Positions 46,473 through 56,303 of a stretch of 64,000 nt of DNA are shown here, piece by piece. How positions within the stretch are numbered: position 1 is the stretch's first letter; each line of letters opens with the position of its first letter. This stretch comes from Isoetes taiwanensis (taxonomy: Eukaryota; Streptophyta; Lycopodiopsida; Isoetales; Isoetaceae): assembly GCA_021234155.1 (NCBI GenBank), contig JAJEKV010000177.1, positions 498,001 through 562,000 on the forward strand. The letters run 5' to 3'. Under the pieces are notes generated by a model. The model did no database searches and had not been told where the DNA came from. It was given only the letters and a program-made list of their open reading frames with translations. The position numbers and the translations under genes are program-made.

Positions 46473-47916
46473 CTACTGAGATTGTGGATACGGTTGAGGA
46501 GGTTGTGCTTGAAACTGCTGAGGTTGATATGACGTCTGTTGCTGAGGCGTGGTCTGGACTTGATAAACCATCTTTTGCCGGAAGGGTGTAGGATGTGTAC
46601 GAGTGCATTCTTCCGTGGCATGATTGCACATGTTGCAGCGTTTACAATGAGGAGGGCCATTGGAGGAGTTGCACTCATTGGCCAAATGGCCTTGATATTT
46701 GCAGATGTGGCACCAAATTTGACTGCGTTGAGGATTTGAGTGTTGAGGCTGAACTGCAGTCTGAGGTACCATGACAGGAGGAATGGAGGGTAGCTCCTGG
46801 AGGGCCACGCCGCGGGAGGAAACATTAATTGAATGATTGACAAGTTCGATGGCCTGCTCCAAAGTCTTGGGGCACAGGTATTCAGTCATGAGACGAATAG
46901 CCGGAGGAAGTCCCTGCAGAAATCAGACGAGGATCTGGCTTTGCGTGGGGTACTCTTGAAGTTTGCTGAGGAGAATGTGAAGTCGATTCGCAAAATCCCG
47001 GGCTGATTCCGTGGGCTCTTGCTGAAGATCATTGAGTTGCTTGAGAAGGAGTTGATCATCATCAGTGGTGCCATAATGAGAAAGGAAAGCAGTCTTCATT
47101 TCAGTCCAGTTTTGATCGGCTTTTGTTTGCCATGAGCCATTGATGAGGGGATCCACGCAGCGTGGTGGAAAAGATATGGAACTTCAGTTGAGGTTGAGCG
47201 TGACCATTTAGGACAGCCAGAGCCTCAAATTCTTCCATGTGGGCTTGAGCACTTTGATCCAATGGTTTGCCTTTAGTACTGCCAAAAGTGGGATAGGTCA
47301 GTTTGAGAGTCTGAAAAGAAGATTGTGACTGGCCTTGTGCATAGAGAGGCGGTGTATAAGGAGGAACATAATGGGGCAGAACGTCCGGTGGCAAAGGAGC
47401 AGAAAGACCCTGAAGATGTGCAAAAGGAGGTTCCTGTGGTGGAGGACCTTGGGGTCCGTGGTCATGAGGTTTGAGATCGGTAAGAGTGTAAACTGGAAGA
47501 GTCTGTTGAAAAGAAGGAGATTGAGGATATGTCTGAACCCAGGGAGGGCCGAAAGAAACATGAGGATAACCCATTCCACCAGGGGGAGATGATGGTTGTG
47601 AAGGCAGAGGAGTATGGCCAGAGGAGATATGAATGTAGGCACTCTCTGGAGTGTGGAAATAAGCTGGAGGTGGCTGAACAGGTGTATGATGAGGTGACTG
47701 AGGTTGGGAACAATGTTTGCATGCTGGAGGAGAGCCAGGACGAGAGTGAACACGAGGAGTAGGTGGCGCCGACTGAGCTCGTGAGCGAATATGGCCTCCC
47801 TCAATGTCATAACCAGTGTCATACATATCTCGAGCAACTTCACGACGTTGATGGCGCTCCAATCGAGACGTCATCTGGCTAAGAAGCTCCTCTGGGGTGA
47901 AAGCTCGGGCAGACAT
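46473..47916 (-). pseudogene. gag: Gypsy gag (capsid and two zinc knuckles), interrupted
   Basis: ATG at 47916 (MSARAFTPEELLSQMTSRLE). A Pro/Ser/Gln-rich leader runs to about residue 180, then a capsid-like region (LKLTYPTFGSTKGKP, FHIFSTTLRGSPHQWL). A frameshift near 47150 leads to TKADQNWTEMKTAFLSHYGT and QEPTESARDFANRLHILLSK. An in-frame TGA at 46923 sits where Arg or Gln would be expected. Two CCHC knuckles follow: CHICKYQGHLANEC and CKRCNMCNHATEEC. The frame stops at TAG 46473. Three knuckles in total (one more beyond the TAG) is more than the usual one or two. Confidence 0.88.
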
Positions 47917-48044
47917 GAGAAAAGAAAGAAGGAAAAGAAAATCAGACCCGGCAGTGGCGACAGTGTTTGGGGTCTGGGTTCGGGAACTCCTGCAAGACAG
48001 CCCTGTTGTGAGGACCCGTGGATCAAACAGGAGAATCCGGTAGC

Positions 48045-48360
48045 TGTGTCACGCGGGATTTGCAAAAGAAACTAAGGAAGGGAAAAGAGACAACAAGAAA
48101 AAGAAAAAGAACAATGTAGAACACAATGAAGAGAACAAAACTCTTTGATATCAATTGTGATACATGAGCTCTCGCAATCGAAAGAAGGCAGAAGTGAGAT
48201 AAGACCAAAAACTCATCTACCCCGTGAAGACTAGCTCTACTCATATATATAGTACAATGGCCTTTGGCCCAATATAGATACTCTGTCAAGGCTCGGTGCC
48301 GACTCCTGGAAGGAGGCCTAATTTGCAGGAACGTTGGCGGTGCCTCTTGGAACCCTGAAA
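48045..48360 (-). repeat. 5' LTR of the gypsy element, outer end truncated
   Basis: Matches 40320-40635 with about four or five differences, then diverges at CCCTGAAA. The inner edge (48045) is clear because internal sequence differs from the left LTR flank. No primer binding site complementary to tRNA-iMet was found just inside (the first minus-strand bases are GCTACCGGATTCTCC). Confidence 0.85.
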
Positions 48361-48838
48361 GGAGCTTGGCCATGGGAATCAGTTGACAATCAGGTCTCGT
48401 CCATCACACTTCCAAGCAAGAGAACCAGGGAGGCGGGTCCAGTATGGTAGACTATGTATTGGTGGTCGAGCAAGACGTGCATGTCATCAAGCACTTCCGA
48501 GTGGGAACAGATGGTAGGGATGAGGTGGTGGACTCAGTCTCAGACCATCGTAACCAGTGGTTTGATGCAGAGTGCAAGAAACCCAAATGCTGGCTCCGCC
48601 AAGTCACAGAGCCTACTCTCTGCCTGGATGTGGTCAGACAATATCGCACTTTCCTTAAGGCTAGAAAGGCCAAGTACATTGCGGCCCATCAGGAAATGTT
48701 CTTCCTTCTGGAAAAGTCATCCCAGGACCTTCTGGCGAAGAGTGCTCAGGAGGCTAGTACCCCTCCACGGGAAACATCACCTCGTGTCCAAGTCACGGCC
48801 AGCCAAGGCCAAGGCGGAGGAATGCTCACGTGGAGTTA
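48361..48838 (+). mobile_element. LINE ORF2 endonuclease end and linker, right part of a split element
   Basis: The frame around 48400-48830 reads NQGGGSSMVDYVLV, then VVDSVSDHRNQWFDAECKK, with the SDH signature that closes APE-type endonucleases, and FLKARKAKYIAAHQ of the linker. It matches the position in ORF2 that should follow the YYVFNECTGKRG end at 40319, but the middle of the endonuclease (roughly 100 or more residues) is absent. Reverse transcriptase is missing; after 48780 other repeats take over. Confidence 0.75.
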
Positions 48839-49130
48839 GTGCCAAGCTCCAAGTCGAGGTCAGGGCCACGATCGAAGGCCGTGTTCAAGGCTTGGGAGTC
48901 GGCTCACAAGTTAGATGGGATGCGTGCACAACTTAATGCCGAAAAAGCTTCCCGTAGATGGCTATACATGGGGGCCAATGCCGAGGAATGCTCAGTGGAG
49001 TTAGTGCCAAGCTCCAAGTCGAGGTCAGGGCCTCGGTCGAAGGCCGTGACTGAGGCCGAGGAGTCGGCTCGCAAGATAGATGGGATGCGTGCACAATTTA
49101 GTGTTCGAAGAAGCTTCCTATAGATAACTA
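48819..49130 (+). repeat. Two tandem copies of a 166-bp unit
   Basis: GGAATGCTC...GTGGAGTTAGTGCC begins copies at 48819 and 48985, about 90 percent identical. GC-rich with GGCCGAGG motifs that continue to about 49280. Confidence 0.85.
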
Positions 49131-49447
49131 ACATGGGTAGGCATGCTTTTGCCCAAATCGGGGTCTGGCCTCGGCCAAGCTGAGGAATAGTGCCAAAGAA
49201 AAGGGGCGCCCTGGGTAGGTGTGCGTTTGTCCAAATCGGGGGTCTAGGCTGAAGGCCGAGGTCGAGCCGAGAAATCGGTACAAAAGAAAAAGGTTTTCCC
49301 TTTTCTAGTCTAATCTAATCTTCCCTTATAGTAAGAAAATAGCATCTGTAACTCCACTCCCATTGACGGCAGAAGAGGTGCCACATGGCACGATCTCAAC
49401 CATCCATGTCCTCTCCCATGTTATTGAAGAGGCTTTGGAATTTTTTT

Positions 49448-49502
49448 TTTTTGTGTGGGGGATTCGAGCCCTAGTCTGTGCCCCCCTACCACTAGGCTAA
49501 GG
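49448..49502 (-). mobile_element. tRNA-derived SINE head with poly-A
   Basis: Minus strand TTAGCCTAGTGGTAG fits an RNA polymerase III A box and GGGCTCGAATCCCC a B box, about 25 bases apart. It is followed directly by CACAC and A12. Typical of a short tRNA-derived SINE; the 5' border is not resolved because flanking sequence is shared with the copy at 52341. Confidence 0.55.
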
Positions 49503-49610
49503 ATTAATTTATTGAAATAAATTGGAGTTCACAAATAGTTAAGGTTGAGGCCTGATTTCAAGAATATTAGGATGTTTTTTGAATGTTCTAGATAGCTTTA
49601 GAATCTACTA

Positions 49611-49633
49611 GAACCTTCTAGAATGTTCCGGAA
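49611..49633 (+). promoter_or_regulatory. Perfect five-unit heat shock element
   Basis: GAA at 49611, TTC at 49616, GAA at 49621, TTC at 49626 and GAA at 49631: five alternating units at exact 5-bp spacing, the consensus for heat shock factor trimers. Weaker arrays occur at 49715-49732, 50542-50564 and 52224-52251. Binding is not shown. Confidence 0.5.
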
Positions 49634-51110
49634 TAATGTAGATGCTCATGGATAAGCACCTCAATCTAAAATAGAAAGTTTTCTTGAAACTTCAAAAAGA
49701 GCCAAGATAGAGTATTCCAGAATGTTCTAGACGCTCAGGGTAAGCACCCCAGTCTAAAAATAGAAAGTTTTTTTAAACTTCTCAAACAGTCAAAGAATGT
49801 TGCATAATATTCCAGATGCTCAGGATAAGCATCTCCCTCTAAAACTAGAAAGCTTGTTTGAACTTGCAAACAGTTAAGATAGTTCTAGAAACTTCTAAAA
49901 TATTCTAGATTTTGATAGATAAACATCTCAGTATAAGATTAGAAAGTTTTATTGGAAAATTGCAAAGATCCAAAATAGAATGTCCTACATGCTCAGATGC
50001 TCACGGGCAAGAGCTCAGTCCAAACATAGAATGTTTTTTGAAATTTTACAAAGAACCAAAATAGAATGTCTTGGGATGTTCTAAAATGTTCTAGATGCTC
50101 ATGGGTAGACACCTCAATCTAACAACAGAAGGTTTTGAAACTTTGCAAGCTCAGTCCATGAACAGGTAGATTTCAAGCTTCCCATGGGTGATACTTTAGA
50201 ATTGATAGTAGATGTTGGTAGTAGATATGAGTAAGCTCCTTATAGGTGATCCTTTGGAATTGGTAGTAGGCGTGGGTAGTAGTTATGACTCCTCAACATA
50301 GGTGGCCAGAAGCTTCTCATAAATTGTCAAATGGATGTTAACATCGATATGGATGTTGAGCCTAATGGGTGACACTTTCCTCATGTGTGATACTTTGAAA
50401 TTGGCAGTAGATCCGAGTCAGCTTCTCATGAGTGAGACTTTGGAATTGGCAGCAGGCGTGAGTAAGCTCCCAATGGTAGTAAATATGAGTCAGCTCCTCA
50501 TGTGTGTTCTAGAATGTTGTAGATGGCTCTAGAATCTACTAGAATCTTCTAGAATGTTTTGGAATGGTCAAGATGCTCATGGGTAAGCACCTCAATCTAA
50601 AGTAAGAAGTTTTTTTGAAACTTCTGAAAGAGCCAAAATAGAATGCTCTAGAATGTTCCAAATGCTGAGGCTAAGCACCTCTGTCTAAATATAAAAAGTT
50701 ATTGAAACTTCTAAAATGATAGTACGTATGAGTAAGCTCCTCATAGGTGATCCTTTGGAACTGGTAGTAAGTGTGAGTTATCTACTCATGGGTAGTAGGT
50801 ATGACTCCTCAACATGTGATTCTTTAGAATTGGTAGTAGGTGGCAGTAAGCTTCTCATAGATTGCCAAATGGATGTTGAGTAACATCGACGTAGATGTTG
50901 AGCCACATGGATGACACTTTCCTCATGTGTGATACTTTGGAATTGGCAGTAGGTGTGAGTCAGCTTCTCATGGGTGAGACTTTGAAATCGGTAGTAGGTG
51001 TGAGTATGCCCCCAATGGTAATAGGTACTGGTAGTAGGTGTGTATAAGCTCCACATAGATAATACTTTGAAGTTGTAGTAGGTGTAAGCCAGTTCCTCAT
51101 GTGTGTTACT

Positions 51111-51644
51111 TTTTACTAAAGTTGAAATATACCGGATTTTACATAAAAATTCTGCTTGTGCTGCCATTTTTTTCTCGGCGTGCAAAAACATCAACCGGAA
51201 AATACGAACTTGGTAATCCTCGAGCCTAATCCCCACTTTTTCGATCCCCCCATCAAGGAGGCCCAAAATTTTGAACATTTATGAGGGCAAACATATTCTT
51301 AAAAGATGTGTCTAATGATATCGGAATCACATTACAAATATATTGAATTGGTTGGGAATTCTGCCCACCGCAGTTACATAAATATATAGTTACCTAAAAG
51401 ACACGGCTAATACGAAGAGACACGACTCAGACAACAGACAGGACTCTACAGATCGCCACATCATTGATCCGCCTACATCAGTAGGATCGCCACATGTGCA
51501 TACAGGTGACACACTCTTAACACTCCCACTGTCACTGTATGCACAGAGTTCTTCATAGATACAACAACTCCCACAAAAACTTAAACCATTTCTTCACATG
51601 GATCTTACTTCACAAGGATTTGCACAAGTCACTTGCACAATTCA
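51111..51644. other. Spacer before the rRNA fragment
   Basis: No gene is recognised. CACTGTATGCACAGA- and GATCGCCACAT-type short motifs recur around 51440-51545. Confidence 0.35.
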
Positions 51645-52030
51645 GGACAAGGAATTTTGCTACCTTAGGACAGCTAGAGTTACTGTCGTCGTTTATTGGG
51701 GCTTCCGTTCAAAGCTTACTCTTCTCCTTTTCACCTTCCAGTACCGGGCAGGTGTCAGACTCTATACATTGTGTTATTGCTTAGCAGAGTTCTGTGCTTT
51801 TAATAAACAGTCGCTACCCCCTTGTAGGCGTCGCTTACTCATCACCCACGATAGGAGAGCACCCCTTATCCAGAAGTTACAGGACCATTTTGCCGAATTC
51901 CTTAACCTGGTTCTCCCAAGCGCCTTAGTATACTCTTCTTGTTCAACCTGTATCAGTTTGGAGTACAGTTCTGTCTACGCGGTTCTTTCCTAGAAGTCGA
52001 AGCCTTGCTCCATCATCCGATCCTTCTTGG
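51645..52030 (-). rRNA. Large-subunit (23S-type) rRNA fragment, organellar origin likely
   Basis: The plus strand is the reverse complement of a central part of bacterial-type 23S rRNA. Diagnostic runs in order: GACAAGGAATTTTGCTACCT, GGGGCTTCC, CACCTTCCAGTACCGGGCAG, TTTTAATAAACAGTCGCTAC, CAGAAGTTACAGGACCATTT, CTCAAGCGCCTTAGTAT-like and GTTTGGAGTACAG. The pattern AATAAACAGTCGCTACCCCC with CAGACTCTATACATTGTG looks alphaproteobacterial/mitochondrial more than chloroplast. Many C-to-T type changes from the conserved sequence fit an old nuclear copy (NUMT). The remaining rRNA is absent on both sides. Non-functional. Confidence 0.8.
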
Positions 52031-52109
52031 TTCAGTAAAACGACTTCGACTCTCGTGTACCCATTGTTCGCCACGTTGGGACTGATGCTTACTCATGAAC
52101 ATTTGAGCA

Positions 52110-53010
52110 TGTAGAACATTATACAATCCAAAACATTCTATTTTGGCTCTTTACAAAGTTTCTACAAGACTTTCTATTTCTAGGTTGAGTTGATTGAGCT
52201 GCTACCCATGAGCATCTAGCTCATTCCAAAATATTCTAGAAGATTCTAGAGCTATCTAGAACATCCTACAACATCCTTGAATTGATCAAATCCCACTCTT
52301 AACTATATGTGAACTTCTATTTCTTTCAACAACTCAATGCTTGGCCTAGTGATAAGAATGGAGGGTTTGGAGGGCACGGACTGGGGTTCGAAACCCCCAC
52401 ACAACAACAAAGTTTTCAAAGCTTCCTCGCTCAGATGGATGGAGGCCACGGAGGCTCGAGATCGCGCCTCCTCAGTCCTCAAAGGGGGTGGATGGACTTA
52501 CTTACTCACATTGACTATCCATCTCAGTCGTCAAAGGTGGTGGACGGACTTACTTACTCACACTGACTATTCATGAGAAGCTGACTCACTGCCAATTCCA
52601 AAGTATCACACATGAGGAGCTGACTCGCACCTACTACTAATTCCAAAGTATCATGCATGTGGCTCAATGTCCATATCCATGTTACTTAACATCAAAAGTA
52701 TCATGCATGAGGAGCTAAGTCACATCTACCACAATTTCAAAGTATCATCCATGTGGAGCTTACCCACACCTATTATCAACACTTACTATCGATTTCAAAT
52801 TATTACCCATTGGGAGCTTACTCACACCTACTACCAATTCTAAAGTTTCACCCATGAGAAGCTGACTCACAGCTACTGCAAATTCCAAAGCATCATACAT
52901 ATGAATGTCTATGTTACTCAGCATTCATTTGCCAATCTATGAGGAGTTTACTGCCACCTACTGCCAATTAGGACCTTACTCACACTTACTGCCATGAAAA
53001 GTTGACTCAT
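52110..53010 (-). repeat. Heat-shock-element-like repeat cluster, right side (inverted)
   Basis: Reverse-complement relatives of the left cluster: 52110-52340 matches 49510-49760 and 52560-53010 matches the GGAATTGGCAGTAGG units at 50330-51110. Together the two sides form a large, imperfect inverted structure around the rRNA fragment. Confidence 0.8.
52341..52405 (+). mobile_element. tRNA-derived SINE head, inverted relative to 49448
   Basis: TTGGCCTAGTGATAAG (A box) and GGGTTCGAAACCCC (B box at 52384-52397), followed by CACACAACAACAAAG. It is the reverse-oriented counterpart of the minus-strand copy at 49448-49502, with the same flanks, so both were duplicated as part of a larger repeat. 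Confidence 0.55.
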
Positions 53011-53724
53011 ATATATTGTCCGGTATACATAACATACACAGGCAAATTTTCTCGTTATACCTCAAATATTTTTTGAACCCTACTCCTTGTAGAAGTGCCA
53101 TTTATGTGCTAGCTAACCGGCCTGATTGATGGATTTCCGGCCATAAACCAGAAGGTGGTGGCGCCATGAGCGGTCAGTTTTGCGAAAATTCCGTTCTTGG
53201 ATCTGGCGTGTTTCTTGGTGTTTTTTGCGATTTTGGGTGTTTTCTTGGTACTTCAATCTCTACAATCGTTGAAGAAGGGGCAGTTTTCATTTGAAATCAC
53301 TAATGAAGGGGCAGAATCTGTTAGTTAGCTTCTGTTATTCATATTGAAGCTTCTTTGCTGCAAAAGGAAACGGGATCTGCAAGCTCAAGAAGAGGGGTTT
53401 GGCTCAAACATTAGATCTTCACACAAATAGGGGATTTGAGTCGAATATCAGAGCAGTAGCTTGCAAATGCGCCTTATCGGCCGCCCTACTCGATTAAATT
53501 TAGGCTGCTTATGCCTTTTGCATCCCCTATTTCCCCTGCTTGTGCTGAAAGATAAGATCCGCCCCTGTTTGCTCTGCCGGGTCTGCAAGTTCAAGAACAA
53601 GCTCATATGTGTTGCTCGGCTCTGATAGCTCAAGAACAGGGGATCTTTGCAAAACGCAAGGGACCTTCGCACAACTCTGCCGGCCAGCCAACAAATGCTC
53701 TGCCGCAAACAAGCAAGATGTGAT
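53011..53724. other. Unassigned sequence
   Basis: No gene is recognised. The phrases CTCAAGAA(G/C)AGGGG and GATCTTTGCAAA/GACCTTCGCACAA recur, suggesting internal duplication. Confidence 0.35.
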
Positions 53725-53836
53725 GTAGAACGGAATGGGGGAAGCCATTCTTGCTTCCCCGACCGAGAATCCGGGGCGCCGTGTGATTCGCGGCCGGATC
53801 GGGGAAGCAAGAATGGCTGACCCCATTCCGTTCTAC
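53725..53836. repeat. Near-perfect palindrome, 38-bp arms
   Basis: The arms 53725-53762 and 53799-53836 pair with one two-base mismatch across a 36-bp GC-rich loop. A second inverted pair (ACGTCAAGGTAAG at about 53837 and CTTACCTTGACGT at about 53937) follows, so the region to 53950 could fold into two hairpins. Confidence 0.9.
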
Positions 53837-53950
53837 GACGTCAAGGTAAGCTTCTAACCGGATTCTACAGGTTTGTTGAACCCATTTGCCATTCTTGAGA
53901 AGAATGAATCAAGAAACTGCCGGAAGGCAGACCCACTTACCTTGACGTCT

Positions 53951-54719
53951 ATGGGAAGCTCTGCTATGAGAAGCTCTGGGACTCTGTGGGAAGGTTTGCT
54001 ATGGGAAGCGCTGCTATGAGAACATCGTCTATGGCGCTCGAACATCGGCTATGGCGCTCGCAAATAAGATGGGAAGCTCGAACAAGATGGGAAGCTCTGC
54101 TACGGCGGCAGTGTAGGCGGCGCCACCAAAAATGTATAAAATGAAAAGAAACAAGGAATATTCCAGGAATTTTCACAAAACTGCAGTTTACGGCATACTA
54201 CTTTTACGTTATTTTAGAAAACTATCCCCCGAAGTGGAATTTGTCAGTATGTGCAAACATAACATATTGAATTGAGCGCATTGAGACATTGATTTAAACT
54301 TAAGTTTAGTTAGGATTAAAGAAGACGTTACAAAAGCAGGGATATGGGTAGAGGGTAAAGAAGCACAGATGGCACCAGCAAGACTTTCTTTATCACATTC
54401 TCATTTGGATCGAGGGATATAATTTGGATGACGTAGCTAGAACGTTTTTTCTACTCCTTTCGATCCATTTAGTCAAACCAAGTGATGGAAAAAGCCTCTT
54501 TGTTTGCACAAATCATGCCTCCACACTTCACAAAATTCTCCCTCGTTATTTTTTCTGCCCAACTCCAAGAAAAACGTAACCACGCTACCAACAAGAGAGT
54601 AAGAATTTTCATTCATTCTCAGACCGGTACAACAATCCCTTCACTCGTCGGTAAGAAAAAATTCCATAGAATTTTCGTTCATTTTGAGACTGGTATAGTG
54701 CAGAGAGACCAAGTAAGCT
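53951..54719. other. Repeat-rich upstream region of the DUF7796 gene
   Basis: GGGAAGCTCTGCTATGAGAA-type motifs repeat at 53950-54110. From 54200 to the ATG lies AT-rich sequence with a partial duplication of CATTC(A/T)(C/T)(A)GA(C)(C/T)GGTA-like sequence near 54610 and 54680. No TATA box was assigned. Confidence 0.4.
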
Positions 54720-56303
54720 ATGGAGAGTAGGAAGCTCTCCTCCAGAGCTATAGAGATGATGAAGCAGAGTAAGTCCAAATTGTTGTGTTGGGGTTCATAT
54801 GCCAGTCCAACAGAGATGAAGCAGAATTTTTCCAGATTGTCTTTGGGTTCATATGCTATCCCAACTGTGTTCTTCCTCACAGTAGCTGCAATGTCGATTG
54901 TTTACTTCATCTCAGGACCGCAGCAGCAAGCACACTCGTCCTCATTTATCCAGACCATATCAGGGGAACAAGTATAAGCAACTTGGATCCATTTAAAAGT
55001 TCAATTCAATTCAATTCAGTAGCATGGATTAAATTAAGATTGGTTTGATGTATAGGTGCAGGCGCCTCGGATTGCAATCTGCCTCGCTGGGGGAGCCAGA
55101 CACTTCGAGATCACAGGTCCAACCCTGAAGAAATACGTGCTCGACCAGTACAGAGATGCTGATCTCTTTCTGCATTCTCCCTTAGATCCAGATACTTACA
55201 AGTTCTTCATAATGGCTGGTGACTACAAATTTATCAGTGCTCGGATCTTCAAGCCTGTTGAATTCAAAGAAGGTGGATTGTATGAAGAGCTTCTCAACCC
55301 CGTCGGATCTCCCAAGGGCAGGCAAGTGAGTGACCAGGGATTTTTTTTTGTTTTATTTTCTATTTTTCGTAACTTAGTTAATAGCTAAAAATTGCATATT
55401 TCAGTTAATACATTAACCTAGAAATCTGATCTGTTTTAACACCATTTTAATACATAAAAATTGCACATTTCAGTAAATACATTAACCTACACATCTGACC
55501 TGTTTTAACACCATTTTCACACAGGGATTGCTTCAGTATATGAATCTGATAGAGGGATGTTGGCAGATGATAAGCAATCATGAAGAACTTCATAATTTCC
55601 ATTACGACTGGATAATCAGAATGAGGGTTGATGCATACTGGACAGGTCCATTGCAACCCATTCATCATTTCAACAAAAGCTACTACACAGTGCCTTTAGG
55701 ATCATCATTTTCTGGATTGAACGATCGGCTCGGGATCGGCGATAGGGAAAGTTCTGCACTGATCCTGCAGAGGTTGAGTGTTCTCCCAAGGTTGCATGAG
55801 AAGGGATTCAGAAATTTGCACTCTGAATGGGTGTTATTGAGGCAAATGGAATATGTCAATGTCACTTCATATCCTGAGACCTTCCCTTTTTGTATCTTAA
55901 GCCATAGGGCCTTTGGCTGGCCCCTTGGAAGGTGGGATGTCCCTATAGTTTCCATGAACTCTACTGGTAACTTCAGTGGGGTTTATTGTCGACCTTGCAC
56001 CCCTATGGTCTCTGGCCCCCCGCCAATGTTATCGCAGAGAACCTAGACCGAGGTGCCGGTTGGTTTCCTCATAATGGTTCTCACCTTAGCTTCTGTGCTG
56101 GCACTACATTTGAATGGGAGCCCCAGTGGGAAGATATAGTGGATTCCACTATTGGACCCGACCTCGCTCGTCTCAGAAGGGCTATTAGTCATAAATCCTT
56201 AGTGGATTGTGAGCTAAGTATCTATGAGTTTCAAAAAAAGTGGCGAGTATGGGATAGTCCATCACCACAAGAAATTTGTCATGAATATTACATGAACCAC
56301 TAG
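54720..56303 (+). CDS. DUF7796 family membrane protein, 3 exons, one apparent frameshift
   Basis: Plant-specific protein of unknown function, probably a Golgi type II membrane protein; the GT-like fold is my inference. Exon 1, 54720-54971: basic N terminus, then a membrane anchor (AIPTVFFLTVAAMSIVYFIS, residues about 46-65). Exon 2, 55062 (or 55056)-55325: APRIAICLAGGARHFEITGP, DADLFLHSPLD, RIFKPVEF. Exon 3, 55525-56303: LLQYMNLIEGCWQMI, DWIIRMRVDAYWTGPLQP, SGLNDRLGIGDRESS, CRPCTP, WEPQWED, ending CHEYYMNH. Donors GTATAA and GTGAGT, all introns phase 0. In exon 3 the frame breaks at a run of six Cs (56014-56019); the conserved protein continues in another frame (NVIAENLDRGAGW). All else is intact, so this is either a recent null allele or a homopolymer sequencing error. 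Confidence 0.88.

Larger units (their letters stand above)
40320..48360 (-). mobile_element. Ty3/gypsy LTR retrotransposon nested in a LINE
   Basis: Complete domain order on the minus strand: 5' LTR (48360-48045), gag with zinc knuckles, protease, RT, RNase H, integrase, an extra ORF region, 3' LTR (40660-40320). Left flank is LINE ORF2 and right flank is the later part of a LINE ORF2, so it inserted into a LINE. The two LTRs differ at about four or five positions over about 315 bp, pointing to a fairly recent insertion. The coding region has at least three in-frame stops, several frameshifts and an RT deletion, so it is not autonomous. No matching 5-bp target duplication is visible because the outer end of the right LTR seems truncated together with adjacent LINE sequence. 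Confidence 0.93.
49440..51110 (+). repeat. Heat-shock-element-like repeat cluster, left side
   Basis: Alternating blocks of TTCTAGAATGTTCTAGATG-type sequence (49560-50140 and 50505-50720) and GGAATTGGCAGTAGGTGTGA-type units (50140-50505 and 50720-51110). The same family occurs reverse-complemented at 52110-53010. No coding capacity. GAA/TTC units spaced five bases apart give heat-shock-element-like arrays. Confidence 0.85.

Noticed and set aside
42336-47762. Numerous plus-strand frames across the gypsy element
   Set aside because: They are shadows of gag-pol coding on the minus strand.
45000-48000. Viral (caulimovirus-type) origin of the CCHC and protease region
   Set aside because: LTRs at both ends and an integrase show it is a Ty3/gypsy retrotransposon, not an endogenous pararetrovirus.
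51539-51993. Plus-strand frames of 81 and 131 codons
   Set aside because: The DNA is an rRNA fragment on the minus strand; the frames are incidental.
53448-53826. Two overlapping minus-strand frames of about 100-120 codons
   Set aside because: They run through the palindrome and have no family match; low-complexity Arg/Ser composition.
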